Under the pieces are notes generated by a model, which saw nothing but the letters and a program-made list of their open reading frames with translations, made no database searches and was not told the origin of the DNA. From the NCBI GenBank assembly GCA_002279765.1, contig NCCR01000145.1, forward strand, positions 1 to 10,493: 10,493 nucleotides of DNA. Direction: 5' to 3'. Shown piece after piece: positions 1 through 5,605 of this stretch. The DNA comes from Verrucomicrobia bacterium 12-59-8. GTDB lineage: Bacteria; Verrucomicrobiota; Verrucomicrobiae; Verrucomicrobiales; Verrucomicrobiaceae. Numbering within the stretch: position 1 is the first letter of the stretch; every line of letters starts with the position of its first letter. A program made the position numbers and the translations under genes.

Positions 1-23
1 AAGACAAGCCGTCTCTTCTCGTG

Positions 24-270
24 CCAGGCACTCGCACGCCATGCGCAGGTAGGGCGGGCTGTCCTCAGCCCGCCGTCGTCGGAGCCCACGATCACCTCGA
101 AAAGAATCGATGCCGTAATCTGCCAATGCGAAACGAGTTCCGCCAGACCAGGCACTCGCACACCAAGCGCAGGTAGGGCGGGCTGTCCCCAGCCCGCCGC
201 CGTCGAAGCCCATGACCTTCGAGCAAGTGGCAGCCTGCTGACGGGAAATGAGTTTCGCGAGATGCTGTAG
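24..270 (+). repeat. Two tandem copies of a ~124-bp palindromic intergenic repeat
   Basis: Copy 1 is 24-147 and copy 2 is 148-270. Both begin with the same CCAGGCACTCGCAC segment and continue through a shared GCGCAGGTAGGGCGGGCTG stretch. Each contains a perfect 9-bp inverted repeat, GGCGGGCTG and CAGCCCGCC around a 4-base loop, at 53-61/66-74 and 177-185/190-198. After the palindrome both carry a CCGnCGTCGnAGCCCA block, and they then diverge. A third copy lies inverted at 5311-5415 and matches copy 2 over about 100 bp. The palindromic core and repeated flanks are what is expected of a REP/MITE-like dispersed element. No protein is encoded here. Whether it is mobilised by a transposase elsewhere cannot be seen. 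Confidence 0.85.
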
Positions 271-461
271 CCTGGGGTGCGCCCCGCTCGCCTTTGCCTT
301 TGACTCATTGCATTCGCCCTTCGGGACGGCCTATGGCAGGCTGCCTGCTGTTCACCCAAGGAGGACTTGGGCTTTGCCACCGCAGTGGCGGGAAGACGGG
401 ATTCGTTTGATGGCCGCGTGATGTGATGAGCCTGGAAGGCGATCAAATCAGATCCAATGCC
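271..461. other. Non-coding stretch between the palindromic repeats and the first gene
   Basis: I see no convincing gene, RNA or promoter here. The only local structure is a short inverted repeat, GCCAC-cgca-GTGGC, near 375-388. It lies downstream of the stop codon of the minus-strand gene at 462 and could form part of its 3' untranslated region, but no T-tract marks a terminator. Confidence 0.4.
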
Positions 462-1277
462 CTAGCTTTTGCCATGGATGCCTGGCAGCTCTTCGATGTG
501 CAGTTTCTGTAGAATGAGCGCGGTCACACAGTCGCTTATCACACTGCCGCTTAACTTGCCATTTCCAGCCGCCTGTACCAGCGCCGCCTTGGTCTGCGGC
601 GAAACATCGAAAATGCAAATCACATTGTCCTCCGCTGGCTGGACGGGGGGGGCGAATGTTTTCATCGCCTCTTGCATGACGGCCGCCAGTGCTTCGTTGC
701 CTTTGCGCGGGCCCTCGGTCAGGGCCTGCTTGACGATCCCTTCGACCAAGGCGGTCAGGGCTTCGGCCACGTCTTTCCGGTAGGGCTCGGTTCTCGGCTC
801 CACCGTGCCGCTCAATGACTGCAACGCCGCGGCAGGCAGGCTCAGCCCGAAACGCGACATGCCTTTGAAATGCTCCATGGTGATGTATTTGCGCAGGTGG
901 TCCCATGCCTCCTTCTTCACTTCCTCGGTCATGGTAAACTTGAACAGGCGTGCCACGCAGGTGTCGAGCGCGCCGACAAACTGCCAGTTGATCCTGGTCA
1001 GCAGCTTCACCAGCCTGGTGTGAGTGCCATCGGCATACGTCAGCCACGCCGCAGTGAACACGACCGGTTCGTGGTTCAGCGCCTGGAGCGCACCGGCCTT
1101 CGTTCTCCAAAAGTCGATCAGATCGCCAAAAATAGTCTTCGGATGGATATAGTCGCCGGTGACATTCAGACGCCTTTGGAACTCTCTGAGCAGAGCCTCG
1201 CTGTCGTATGAGTGTTGGACGTCTGGCATATTGTCGAAAACGTAACGGAAATAGTGGAACTTTGCCAAGTTTGGCAA
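462..1277 (-). CDS. Uncharacterised helical protein (271 aa from a TTG start)
   Basis: I do not recognise a family. The frame is open for 271 codons and ends with TAG at 462-464. The protein is predicted to be mostly alpha-helical and soluble, with no signal peptide or membrane segment. An aromatic/hydrophobic block around residues 49-116 is followed by amphipathic helices at 119-158 and 165-208, and a Cys/Ile-rich block at 218-260. The longest frame begins at TTG (1275-1277); the first ATG is codon 17 (1227-1229), giving 255 aa. Neither start has a well-spaced SD: GAGG sits only 2 nt and AGGAAG about 11 nt before the TTG. A perfect palindrome covers the TTG. It stands alone, with repeats downstream, and by eye its GC content is lower than that of neighbouring genes, which fits but does not prove acquisition by transfer. 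Confidence 0.7.
   Translation of the reverse strand: MPNLAKFHYFRYVFDNMPDVQHSYDSEALLREFQRRLNVTGDYIHPKTIFGDLIDFWRTKAGALQALNHEPVVFTAAWLTYADGTHTRLVKLLTRINWQFVGALDTCVARLFKFTMTEEVKKEAWDHLRKYITMEHFKGMSRFGLSLPAAALQSLSGTVEPRTEPYRKDVAEALTALVEGIVKQALTEGPRKGNEALAAVMQEAMKTFAPPVQPAEDNVICIFDVSPQTKAALVQAAGNGKLSGSVISDCVTALILQKLHIEELPGIHGKS
1262..1277. promoter_or_regulatory. Perfect palindrome at the start of the 462-1277 gene, possible operator
   Basis: TTGCCAA-GT-TTGGCAA is a perfect inverted repeat with 7-bp arms (1262-1268 and 1271-1277) and a 2-base centre. Its right arm contains the TTG start codon on the minus strand. If translation really begins at the ATG at 1229, the palindrome lies 33-48 bases upstream, a plausible place for a dimeric repressor. 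The symmetry is seen directly; the regulatory role is inferred. Confidence 0.4.
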
Positions 1278-1610
1278 GTCCTCAGGTTCTTCCTATCCTC
1301 ATTATTGGGCGTATTGCAATCAATCTTTAGGCTTAAGTCCCTGGTCGTAAACCTGCGAATGGCGGCTCCTGCCAAAGTGAGTGGACCGTGGCCGCTGGCC
1401 AATGTCCCAGGAAGGCGTGGAAGAGGCAAACCGGGCTCCAGATGAGAGCATTAACGTAGGTGGTGCCGGTGGTGAGATGCCCTGATTATCTTGCGAGCTT
1501 CAGAGCGTCTGCCGCATGCGATCTCCATCGCGGCGGTCAGGGGCGCTGAGGCTACAGCAAAGACGCGTTTACGCTAGGAAAAAGGAACCATCAACAAAAC
1601 TTATCTTGTT
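1278..1610. other. Divergent intergenic region between the 462-1277 and 1611-2069 genes
   Basis: These 333 bases separate two divergently oriented genes and must hold promoters for both if both are expressed. An A/T-rich segment, 1285-1345, is the likeliest promoter zone for the minus-strand gene. Another A/T-rich run, 1574-1610, precedes the plus-strand gene. I cannot assign convincing -35/-10 pairs. Short open frames on the minus strand here look like chance. Confidence 0.35.
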
Positions 1611-2069
1611 ATGAAATCTCTGATTCTAAAAGGCATCGTCAGTTTGTTTGCCATCACCTGTCTCACCGCTGCGGCAGGGCCGCAGGGGGCCGCCCGTGAG
1701 CCGGGGCGTGTGAGCCAGGCCCACTCTGCCAGTCAGGTGTCTGGCGCTGCCGGGGCCGCAGCGCCTGCGCCGGGCACTTTTGCCTTGGTGTGGGTGAAGC
1801 TCTGGGGCGGGCACCCCCAGACCGCGCCGGGGACGGCTGGGGCCAAAAAGCCCGCGAGCGTGGGCGCGGTCTGGATCGTCGCATTGATCTATGCGATCTA
1901 CCTCTCGGTGCCTTTGGGGATCGTGGCGCTGCTGCTGCCGCGTGGCAGCAGCGGGAGTGACGACGAGCCTGAGGACATGCCACCGCCCAAGAAGATGAAG
2001 AAGCCGCACGATCATGGCGGCGGCCACCCTCTGAATGCGTGGCTGTGGCCGCAGCCGCACCATGCCTGA
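1611..2069 (+). CDS. Small exported or membrane protein with His-rich tail (152 aa)
   Basis: I do not recognise a named family. Residues 1-22 look like a signal sequence: basic start (MKSLILK), hydrophobic core and an AAAG exit. An Ala/Gly/Pro-rich low-complexity linker covers 22-57. Residues 84-109 form one strongly hydrophobic segment, followed by the charged stretch SDDEPEDMPPPKKMKK (116-131) and a His-rich end (HDHGGGH at 133-139, PHHA at 149-152). If the signal is cleaved, the protein is a single-pass membrane protein; otherwise it has two helices. The ATG at 1611 gives a good signal sequence but has no nearby SD (AAGGAA lies about 24 nt upstream). The gene converges on the 2115-3197 gene with 45 bp between them. 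The His cluster could bind metal, which is speculative. Confidence 0.75.
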   Translation: MKSLILKGIVSLFAITCLTAAAGPQGAAREPGRVSQAHSASQVSGAAGAAAPAPGTFALVWVKLWGGHPQTAPGTAGAKKPASVGAVWIVALIYAIYLSVPLGIVALLLPRGSSGSDDEPEDMPPPKKMKKPHDHGGGHPLNAWLWPQPHHA

Positions 2070-2114
2070 CCCGCTGGGCCTGCTGGGCCTACAAATTGCG
2101 CGCCTGGCTTCCTT

Positions 2115-3197
2115 TCAGGGAGCCTTGGCGCTGGCGGCTTCGGCTTCGCGGAGCTTTTTCACTTCGAGAGCGGCATCGAGATCTTTGGCGCGGGTGAGTT
2201 CGTCCTGGTAGGCTTCGAGGGCTTGGAGGTATTTCTCGTGCAGGAGGTGCAGGCGTTCGTCGCGCTGGGTGGTGAGCTGGCTGAGGCTGGTGTGGTAGGT
2301 GAGGCGCAGGGTGTGGAGGGGCTCGGCGGGGGGGGCCGCTCCGGCGGGGAGCGGGGCGTGGTCTGCCACGCGTTTTTTCTCGGCGCGCAGGCCGAGGGCA
2401 CCATCGAGATTGCCGGCCTGGGTGGCGACTTCGAGGGCGCGGTCGAGCGCGGCGGTGTATTTGGTGTCGAGGGATTGGAGGGCTTCGAGATGCGCGGGGG
2501 TGATGTCGCGCGCGATGGCGGCGGTGTAGGCGTCCTGGAGCTGGATGATGCGGGGGTCGGTGGATGGGGCGAGCTTGACCAGAGGTGCGGGCTGGCCGGG
2601 CGCGGGGGTGGGCGTGAGGCTGCGCACCTGGATGTGGGAGAACCAGGCCTCGAGCGCGGCGATGCCCCAGGAGCCGCCGGTGGTGATGGTGCTGTCGTGG
2701 AGCTCGAGGGCGAGCTTGCCATTCACGAGGACCTGGAGGTGATCGCCGATGACGGAGATCTCCAGATCGAGATAGGCACCGAGGACGTAGGGCTCTGGCA
2801 GCGGGAAGGTGCCGATGACCCTGCCCTTGCCACGGGTGACGGCATAGACGGAGCCTTCACGCACGGCGGCCTGGCCGGTGCGGATGTATAGCATGAGCTG
2901 GTAGTAGCTGCTGTCTTTGGTCTTGGCGCTGCCACTTTGCCGGATGCGGAGCTGGGGGAAGCCGGTGCGCTCGTGGAAATGAAAGCGTGCGCGGATGGCT
3001 CCGTCTGGGCCGGGCTGGGGGATCAATAGGCCATTGCCTTGGCGCACGCGCAGCAGCCCATCCGCCAGCTCGGCCTGGCCTTTGGGGTAGTCTTTGAGCT
3101 CCTGCTCCGTGGCGAGGATGGTCTGCCACCCATCGGTGTCCTGGGCGTGTGCGGTGAGGGTGGTGAGTGCGAGAACCAGCAGAAGAAGGTGTTTCAT
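2115..3197 (-). CDS. Secreted jelly-roll (LamG/DUF1080-like) protein with duplicated helical repeats
   Basis: The 360-aa product starts with a clear signal peptide (MKHLLLLVLALTTLTAHA, likely cut after AHA at 16-18), so it is probably periplasmic or exported. Residues ~24-195 have the pattern of a concanavalin-like jelly roll: alternating beta strands, a VLVNGKLALEL strand pair near 156-166, and the closing GSWGIAALEAWFSHIQVRSL. Such domains often bind or cleave glycans, but I see no catalytic residues I would trust. A Pro-rich linker (~195-205) leads to a helical region with two copies of a ~38-residue repeat (240-277 and 316-353). These share LxxL..KY..AL, a D/G-rich turn, LD.AL and a basic end, in register at an offset of 76. 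Similar architectures are, from memory, common in Verrucomicrobiota and Planctomycetota. There is no SD; the 7-bp tandem repeat lies 68 bp upstream. Confidence 0.85.
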   Translation of the reverse strand: MKHLLLLVLALTTLTAHAQDTDGWQTILATEQELKDYPKGQAELADGLLRVRQGNGLLIPQPGPDGAIRARFHFHERTGFPQLRIRQSGSAKTKDSSYYQLMLYIRTGQAAVREGSVYAVTRGKGRVIGTFPLPEPYVLGAYLDLEISVIGDHLQVLVNGKLALELHDSTITTGGSWGIAALEAWFSHIQVRSLTPTPAPGQPAPLVKLAPSTDPRIIQLQDAYTAAIARDITPAHLEALQSLDTKYTAALDRALEVATQAGNLDGALGLRAEKKRVADHAPLPAGAAPPAEPLHTLRLTYHTSLSQLTTQRDERLHLLHEKYLQALEAYQDELTRAKDLDAALEVKKLREAEAASAKAP

Positions 3198-3264
3198 GCT
3201 GCGCGGAGGATCTGGATGGTGGCGGGTTTCACAAGTGGAAAGTCGTTGGGCAAGGTGGGGGCGT

Positions 3265-3316
3265 GATGCTGGATGCTGGATGCTGGATGCTGGATGCTGG
3301 ATGCTGGATGCTGGAT
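3265..3316 (+). repeat. Perfect 7-bp tandem repeat (GATGCTG, 7.4 copies)
   Basis: GATGCTG is repeated seven times without error from 3265 to 3313, followed by GAT at 3314-3316. It lies 68 bp upstream of the start of the minus-strand secreted-protein gene (3197). A perfect short tandem array is prone to slippage, so the copy number probably varies between strains. Because it is outside coding sequence, any effect would be on promoter spacing or leader length. Confidence 0.95.
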
Positions 3317-3388
3317 CAGCGTCACGTCAGCGGTTCAATGTGCCGCCTTTCGCTGTGAGTGGTGCCGACCCCGGATGGGTCAAACCTT

Positions 3389-3517
3389 GTTTGAATAAGG
3401 AATGCAGGAAGGCAGGAACCGGAGGGGAGCTTCTGGTTTCCTGCTTTCCTGCTTTCCTGCTTTCCTGCTTTCCTGGTTTCCTGCTTTCCTCATTCATCTC
3501 TTCTGGAGGAGTGCGGA
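3389..3517 (+). repeat. Hairpin cassette, copy 1, with seven 8-bp units
   Basis: The cassette begins GTTTGAATAAGG and ends GAGGAGTGCGGA. Its left part, GCAGGAAGGCAGGAACC (3404-3420), is an imperfect inverse complement of GGTTTCCTGCTTTCCTGC (3435-3452), so it can fold into a long stem-loop with a purine-rich loop. The right arm continues as an array of 8-bp units TTTCCTGC from 3437 to 3492: four perfect, one ending GG, one perfect, one ending CA. The same cassette recurs at 3579-3682 with fewer units. Confidence 0.9.
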
Positions 3518-3578
3518 TGTCTGCACTGTGTGGGCGGGCTGCAGTACGTGGTTCTGAATGGGTCTGATCTTCAATCCA

Positions 3579-3682
3579 GTTTGATAAGAAAGGCAGGAAG
3601 GCAGGAACCGGAGGGGAGTTTCTGGTTTCCTGCTTTCCTGCTTTCCTGCTTTCCTCATTTATCTCTTCTGGAGGAGTGCGGA
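3579..3682 (+). repeat. Hairpin cassette, copy 2, with four 8-bp units
   Basis: This is a second copy of the 3389-3517 cassette in the same orientation, beginning GTTTGATAAG and ending GAGGAGTGCGGA. The stem arms are 3593-3609 and 3624-3641. Only four 8-bp units (3626-3657) are present against seven in copy 1, a 24-bp difference made of whole units. It ends 23 bases beyond the stop codon of the minus-strand gene at 3706, so it could be transcribed as that gene's 3' untranslated region and fold there. Confidence 0.9.
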
Positions 3683-3705
3683 AGGCTGCGCGGCGGAGCT
3701 GGCGC

Positions 3706-4116
3706 TCACTTCGCGGGCGGGGCGGCGGAGGTCAGGTCGAAGTGCAAGGGCGGCGCATCGCTGGGGATGACGAGGTGGGGCGGGACGGTCTGCTGCACGA
3801 GGAAGTCGGAGTCTTCGAGCCAGGGGTATTTTTCGCGCTCGCGGGCATCGACTTCGCGCACGATGAAACCGGTGGGAAGCGGCTGGGGGACGAGGGTGAG
3901 GATGGTTTTCAGAGGGCTGTCGGGGAGCTGCTCGCGCAGTTCGTTCGCCTCGACGACGTAGGCGATGGCTGCCTGGTCGGCCTGGCTGGTGCTTTTTTTG
4001 TACTGCTCCCATTTACGGGCTTCATTGACCTCGGCGGCCAGATAGACCAGTGCTGCCGGGATGGTCAGGACGAGCACGGTGAAAAGGACGGTCGAACGAA
4101 GGGTCGATTTTTTCAT
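3706..4116 (-). CDS. Small single-pass membrane protein of unknown function (136 aa)
   Basis: I do not recognise the family. MKKSTLR followed by a hydrophobic stretch at residues 9-28 forms either a signal anchor or a signal peptide; no clear cleavage motif is present, so an N-terminal anchor with the remainder outside the cytoplasm is most likely. Residues 30-65 are charged and probably helical. Residues 67-130 are Pro-rich with beta-type segments (LPTGFIVREVD, LVQQTVPPHLVI). The start is the first ATG of the frame (4114-4116); its leader is C-rich (CACCCCCACCCACCGC) with no SD. A 9-bp perfect inverted repeat lies 26-55 bases upstream of the start codon, and a hairpin cassette begins 23 bases downstream of the stop. 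It has no close partner gene. Confidence 0.7.
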   Translation of the reverse strand: MKKSTLRSTVLFTVLVLTIPAALVYLAAEVNEARKWEQYKKSTSQADQAAIAYVVEANELREQLPDSPLKTILTLVPQPLPTGFIVREVDAREREKYPWLEDSDFLVQQTVPPHLVIPSDAPPLHFDLTSAAPPAK

Positions 4117-4141
4117 GCGGTGGGTGGGGGTGCAGCTAGGT

Positions 4142-4171
4142 AACGGATTGGGGCGTGGTTTTCAATCCGTT
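4142..4171. promoter_or_regulatory. Perfect 9-bp inverted repeat upstream of the 3706-4116 gene
   Basis: AACGGATTG (4142-4150) and CAATCCGTT (4163-4171) are exact inverse complements around a 12-base spacer. Flanking GGT and ACC could extend the stem with a 2-base bulge. It begins 26 bases upstream of the start codon of the minus-strand membrane protein gene, so it could be a leader hairpin or a protein-binding site. Function is inferred only from position. Confidence 0.45.
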
Positions 4172-4364
4172 TAACCCAGGTGCCTTGCGCGTGGTCGGGG
4201 GGTATGGGGATGGTCAACTGAGAGCCGAGCGAGACGGACGACTGCAAGGTGCCTGAAAGGTGAGCGCAGCGAATCGACTGAAATGGGCCGAAGGTGGCGG
4301 GGCTTTCATCTGCGCTGCTTTCTCTTTTTGCGCAGGTGGCTTGGCGGTGTGGCTTGGATGTGGA

Positions 4365-4424
4365 ACAGGCTGCTAGCCTGTGGGACTGGCGGATGCGCTA
4401 CCATACCACAGGCTGGCAGCCTGT
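4365..4424. repeat. Paired palindromes ACAGGCT-n3-AGCCTGT forming a larger inverted repeat
   Basis: ACAGGCTGCTAGCCTGT and ACAGGCTGGCAGCCTGT are each palindromes with 7-bp arms. As a pair (4365-4383 and 4406-4424) they form a 19-bp inverted repeat with one mismatch around a 22-base spacer. The sequence can therefore fold as two small hairpins or one long one, the arrangement typical of paired REP-type units. It sits about 140 bp upstream of the gene starting at 4567. Confidence 0.8.
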
Positions 4425-4566
4425 ATCACAAACTGAAATATCGTCGGTTTTTTGAACAAACGGGTTGAATTTTCAAAAGTGGGACCCAATCGGGTACGGG
4501 ATGCCGGAGCGGTGATGCTGCTTTTTTCTGGATACCAGTTTCTACCACCCCTAACCACGACTGACC

Positions 4567-5289
4567 ATGGCACGTACTTCTTTGACAACAGCACGCTCTG
4601 CGGCAGGGGGCCGGCGGCGGCGGGCCAAGGCACCGGGGGTGGTGAAGACAGCGGCGGGTGCGACGGAGCCGGTGAATAGGGCCGATACGACCTCTTCAGC
4701 GGAGCCGAATGCCCCCCATCTCCTGGGTGCGGACGCGCTGCCGCAAGCCTCTGAGACTGCTGCAGACACGGCTACAGCCTGCGCAGCGGAGCCTGCGCCC
4801 ACCGGTTTGCGCCGGTGGCTGGCGCGGGCGCGCGCGCTGGGGCTGACGGTGCCGGAGCTGGTCAGTGAGCTGCATCTGCGCCTGGGGCTGCCGCTGCTGG
4901 AGGTGGCGCACATTCTAAGCCTGGGCCTGGATGCGGTGCGCGCGCACTGGCTGCTGGGCCGCAGCGCACGCGCGGCGCTGGCCCCGCAGTCGGAGGCGGA
5001 CTTCGCCCTGCTGCGCGAGCACCTGAGCGAGGTGCTGTGGCAGACGGTTCATGCCACCTACCCGGACGTGCTGGCAGATGCCGACGACGCTGACGCCGAC
5101 CCGCCGCCCCCCGCGACGCCGCCCATGCTGTCCGTGCGCCTCAAGGCGCTGGATCAGATCGCTAAGCTCTACGACCTGAGTCTGGAGCAACGCGCCACCG
5201 ACGGCGGCCCCCTGCCCTACGCCACGCCGGAGGAGATCGCGGAGTCCGTGCGGGAGCGGGTGCTGGAGATGCACCTGCGGGCGGAGTGA
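4567..5289 (+). CDS. Uncharacterised protein with basic N-terminus and helix-turn-helix-like core (240 aa)
   Basis: Residues 1-25 are strongly basic (GGRRRRAKAP), and residues 26-80 are Ala/Thr-rich and probably disordered. Residues 81-135 form a compact helical block in which LGLTVPELVSELHLRLGLPLLEVAHILSLGLDAVRAHW could be a helix-turn-helix. A second helical block is at 142-165, then an acidic/Pro linker (DADDADADPPPP, 171-182), then SVRLKALDQIAKLYDL (189-204), which resembles a segment of phage terminase small subunits, and a charged C-terminal helix. The basic N-terminus and helices suggest DNA binding, but I cannot name a family, and there is no large terminase subunit nearby. The start is the first ATG, preceded by a C/A-rich leader with no SD. 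It is GC-rich and stands alone, followed by the inverted palindromic repeat. Confidence 0.75.
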   Translation: MARTSLTTARSAAGGRRRRAKAPGVVKTAAGATEPVNRADTTSSAEPNAPHLLGADALPQASETAADTATACAAEPAPTGLRRWLARARALGLTVPELVSELHLRLGLPLLEVAHILSLGLDAVRAHWLLGRSARAALAPQSEADFALLREHLSEVLWQTVHATYPDVLADADDADADPPPPATPPMLSVRLKALDQIAKLYDLSLEQRATDGGPLPYATPEEIAESVRERVLEMHLRAE

Positions 5290-5310
5290 GGCGCGAGTGT
5301 GAACAGGGGT

Positions 5311-5415
5311 GTAGCAGTTTACGAGACTGAGTTCCAGTCAGCAGGCTGTCGATCGCTCGAAGGTTGTGGGCTTCGACGACGGCGGGCTGAGGACAGCCCG
5401 CCCTACCAGCGCTGG
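5311..5415 (-). repeat. Inverted copy of the palindromic repeat at 148-270
   Basis: Read on the minus strand, this segment matches copy 2 at the left end over about 100 bp: CGCnGGTAGGGCGGGCTG, the palindrome, CGTCGAAGCCCA, ACCTTCGAGC, AGCCTGCTGAC and a diverged GGAA...CTGCTAC tail. The palindromic core is 5381-5389/5394-5402 around a 4-base loop. It is opposite in orientation to the two left-end copies and about 5 kb away. Confidence 0.85.
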
Positions 5416-5491
5416 ACATGCGCGCCCCCAGTGCTGGCAGGATGCTTGGTGCTGCAAGCACCGTGGAGCGGCCCCGGTGTCGTTTTTTCCA

Positions 5492-5515
5492 GAAATGAGT
5501 TTTGCGAACTGCTAC
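5492..5515 (+). repeat. Partial copy of the repeat tail
   Basis: GAAATGAGTTTTGCGAACTG followed by CTAC closely resembles the tail of the left-end copy 2 at 245-268 (GAAATGAGTTTCGCGAGATG, then CTGT). It lies 76 bases from the inverted copy at 5311-5415 and is in the opposite orientation to it. So the full element may be longer than its palindromic core, or a second, broken copy may lie here. Confidence 0.55.
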
Positions 5516-5605
5516 AAGTGAAACGGGGGGTATCCGGCGCGGCCTCGATCCGGGCGCTCCGCCGCGCCTTTACCGCTGAGACTGCTGGATGCGCGGCAGG
5601 CGGGG

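Larger units (their letters stand above)
3198..3705. other. Gene-free region carrying tandem repeats and two hairpin cassettes
   Basis: This 508-bp stretch lies between two minus-strand genes. It holds the 7-bp tandem array (3265-3316) and two related hairpin/8-bp tandem-repeat cassettes (3389-3517 and 3579-3682). The frames that run through it encode only repeat products such as CWMLDAG or FPAFLLSCFP and have no credible start region, so I do not call a gene. A promoter for the 2115-3197 gene should lie just above 3197. Confidence 0.6.
4117..4566. other. Divergent intergenic region with three inverted repeats
   Basis: These 450 bases separate the minus-strand gene ending upstream at 4116 and the plus-strand gene starting at 4567. 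They contain the inverted repeat 4142-4171 and the paired palindromes 4365-4424. A 61-codon frame at 4283-4468 runs straight through the palindromes and has no signal of being a gene. I cannot identify a promoter with confidence. Confidence 0.45.
5290..5605. other. Convergent intergenic region occupied by a dispersed repeat
   Basis: This 316-bp region lies between the 3' ends of the gene stopping at 5289 and the minus-strand gene stopping at 5606. Most of it is repeat: the inverted copy at 5311-5415 and a tail fragment at 5492-5515. I see no gene. The GC-rich palindrome at 5381-5402 could act as a transcription barrier, but it lacks a T-tract. Confidence 0.55.

Noticed and set aside
24..270. 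CRISPR array
   Set aside because: There are only two tandem copies of about 124 bp that diverge internally, with no short repeat/spacer rhythm and no cas genes.
1931..1952. 9-bp hairpin GCTGCTGCC-gcgt-GGCAGCAGC as a terminator
   Set aside because: It lies inside the coding region of the 1611-2069 gene, has no T-tract, and is explained by Leu-Leu-Pro-Arg-Gly-Ser-Ser codons.
2101..2125. Weak hairpin GGCTTCC-tttca-GGGAGCC between convergent genes as a terminator
   Set aside because: It has one mismatch, no T-tract, and overlaps the stop codon of the minus-strand gene.
2223..2891. Long plus-strand open frame opposite the secreted jelly-roll gene
   Set aside because: Its product is a Gly/Glu/Ala-rich antisense translation of a GC-rich gene. 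The minus-strand frame has a signal peptide, domain pattern and internal repeats.
3094..3567. Plus-strand frame with CWMLDAG and FLLSCFP repeats
   Set aside because: The protein is a translation of non-coding tandem DNA repeats and begins inside the signal-peptide end of the opposite gene.
3389..3682. CRISPR-like or retron RNA from the repeated cassettes
   Set aside because: The units are 8-bp tandem repeats without spacers, and no reverse transcriptase or cas gene is present.
4283..4468. 61-codon plus-strand frame
   Set aside because: It passes through both palindromes, has no homologous-looking segment and no start signal.
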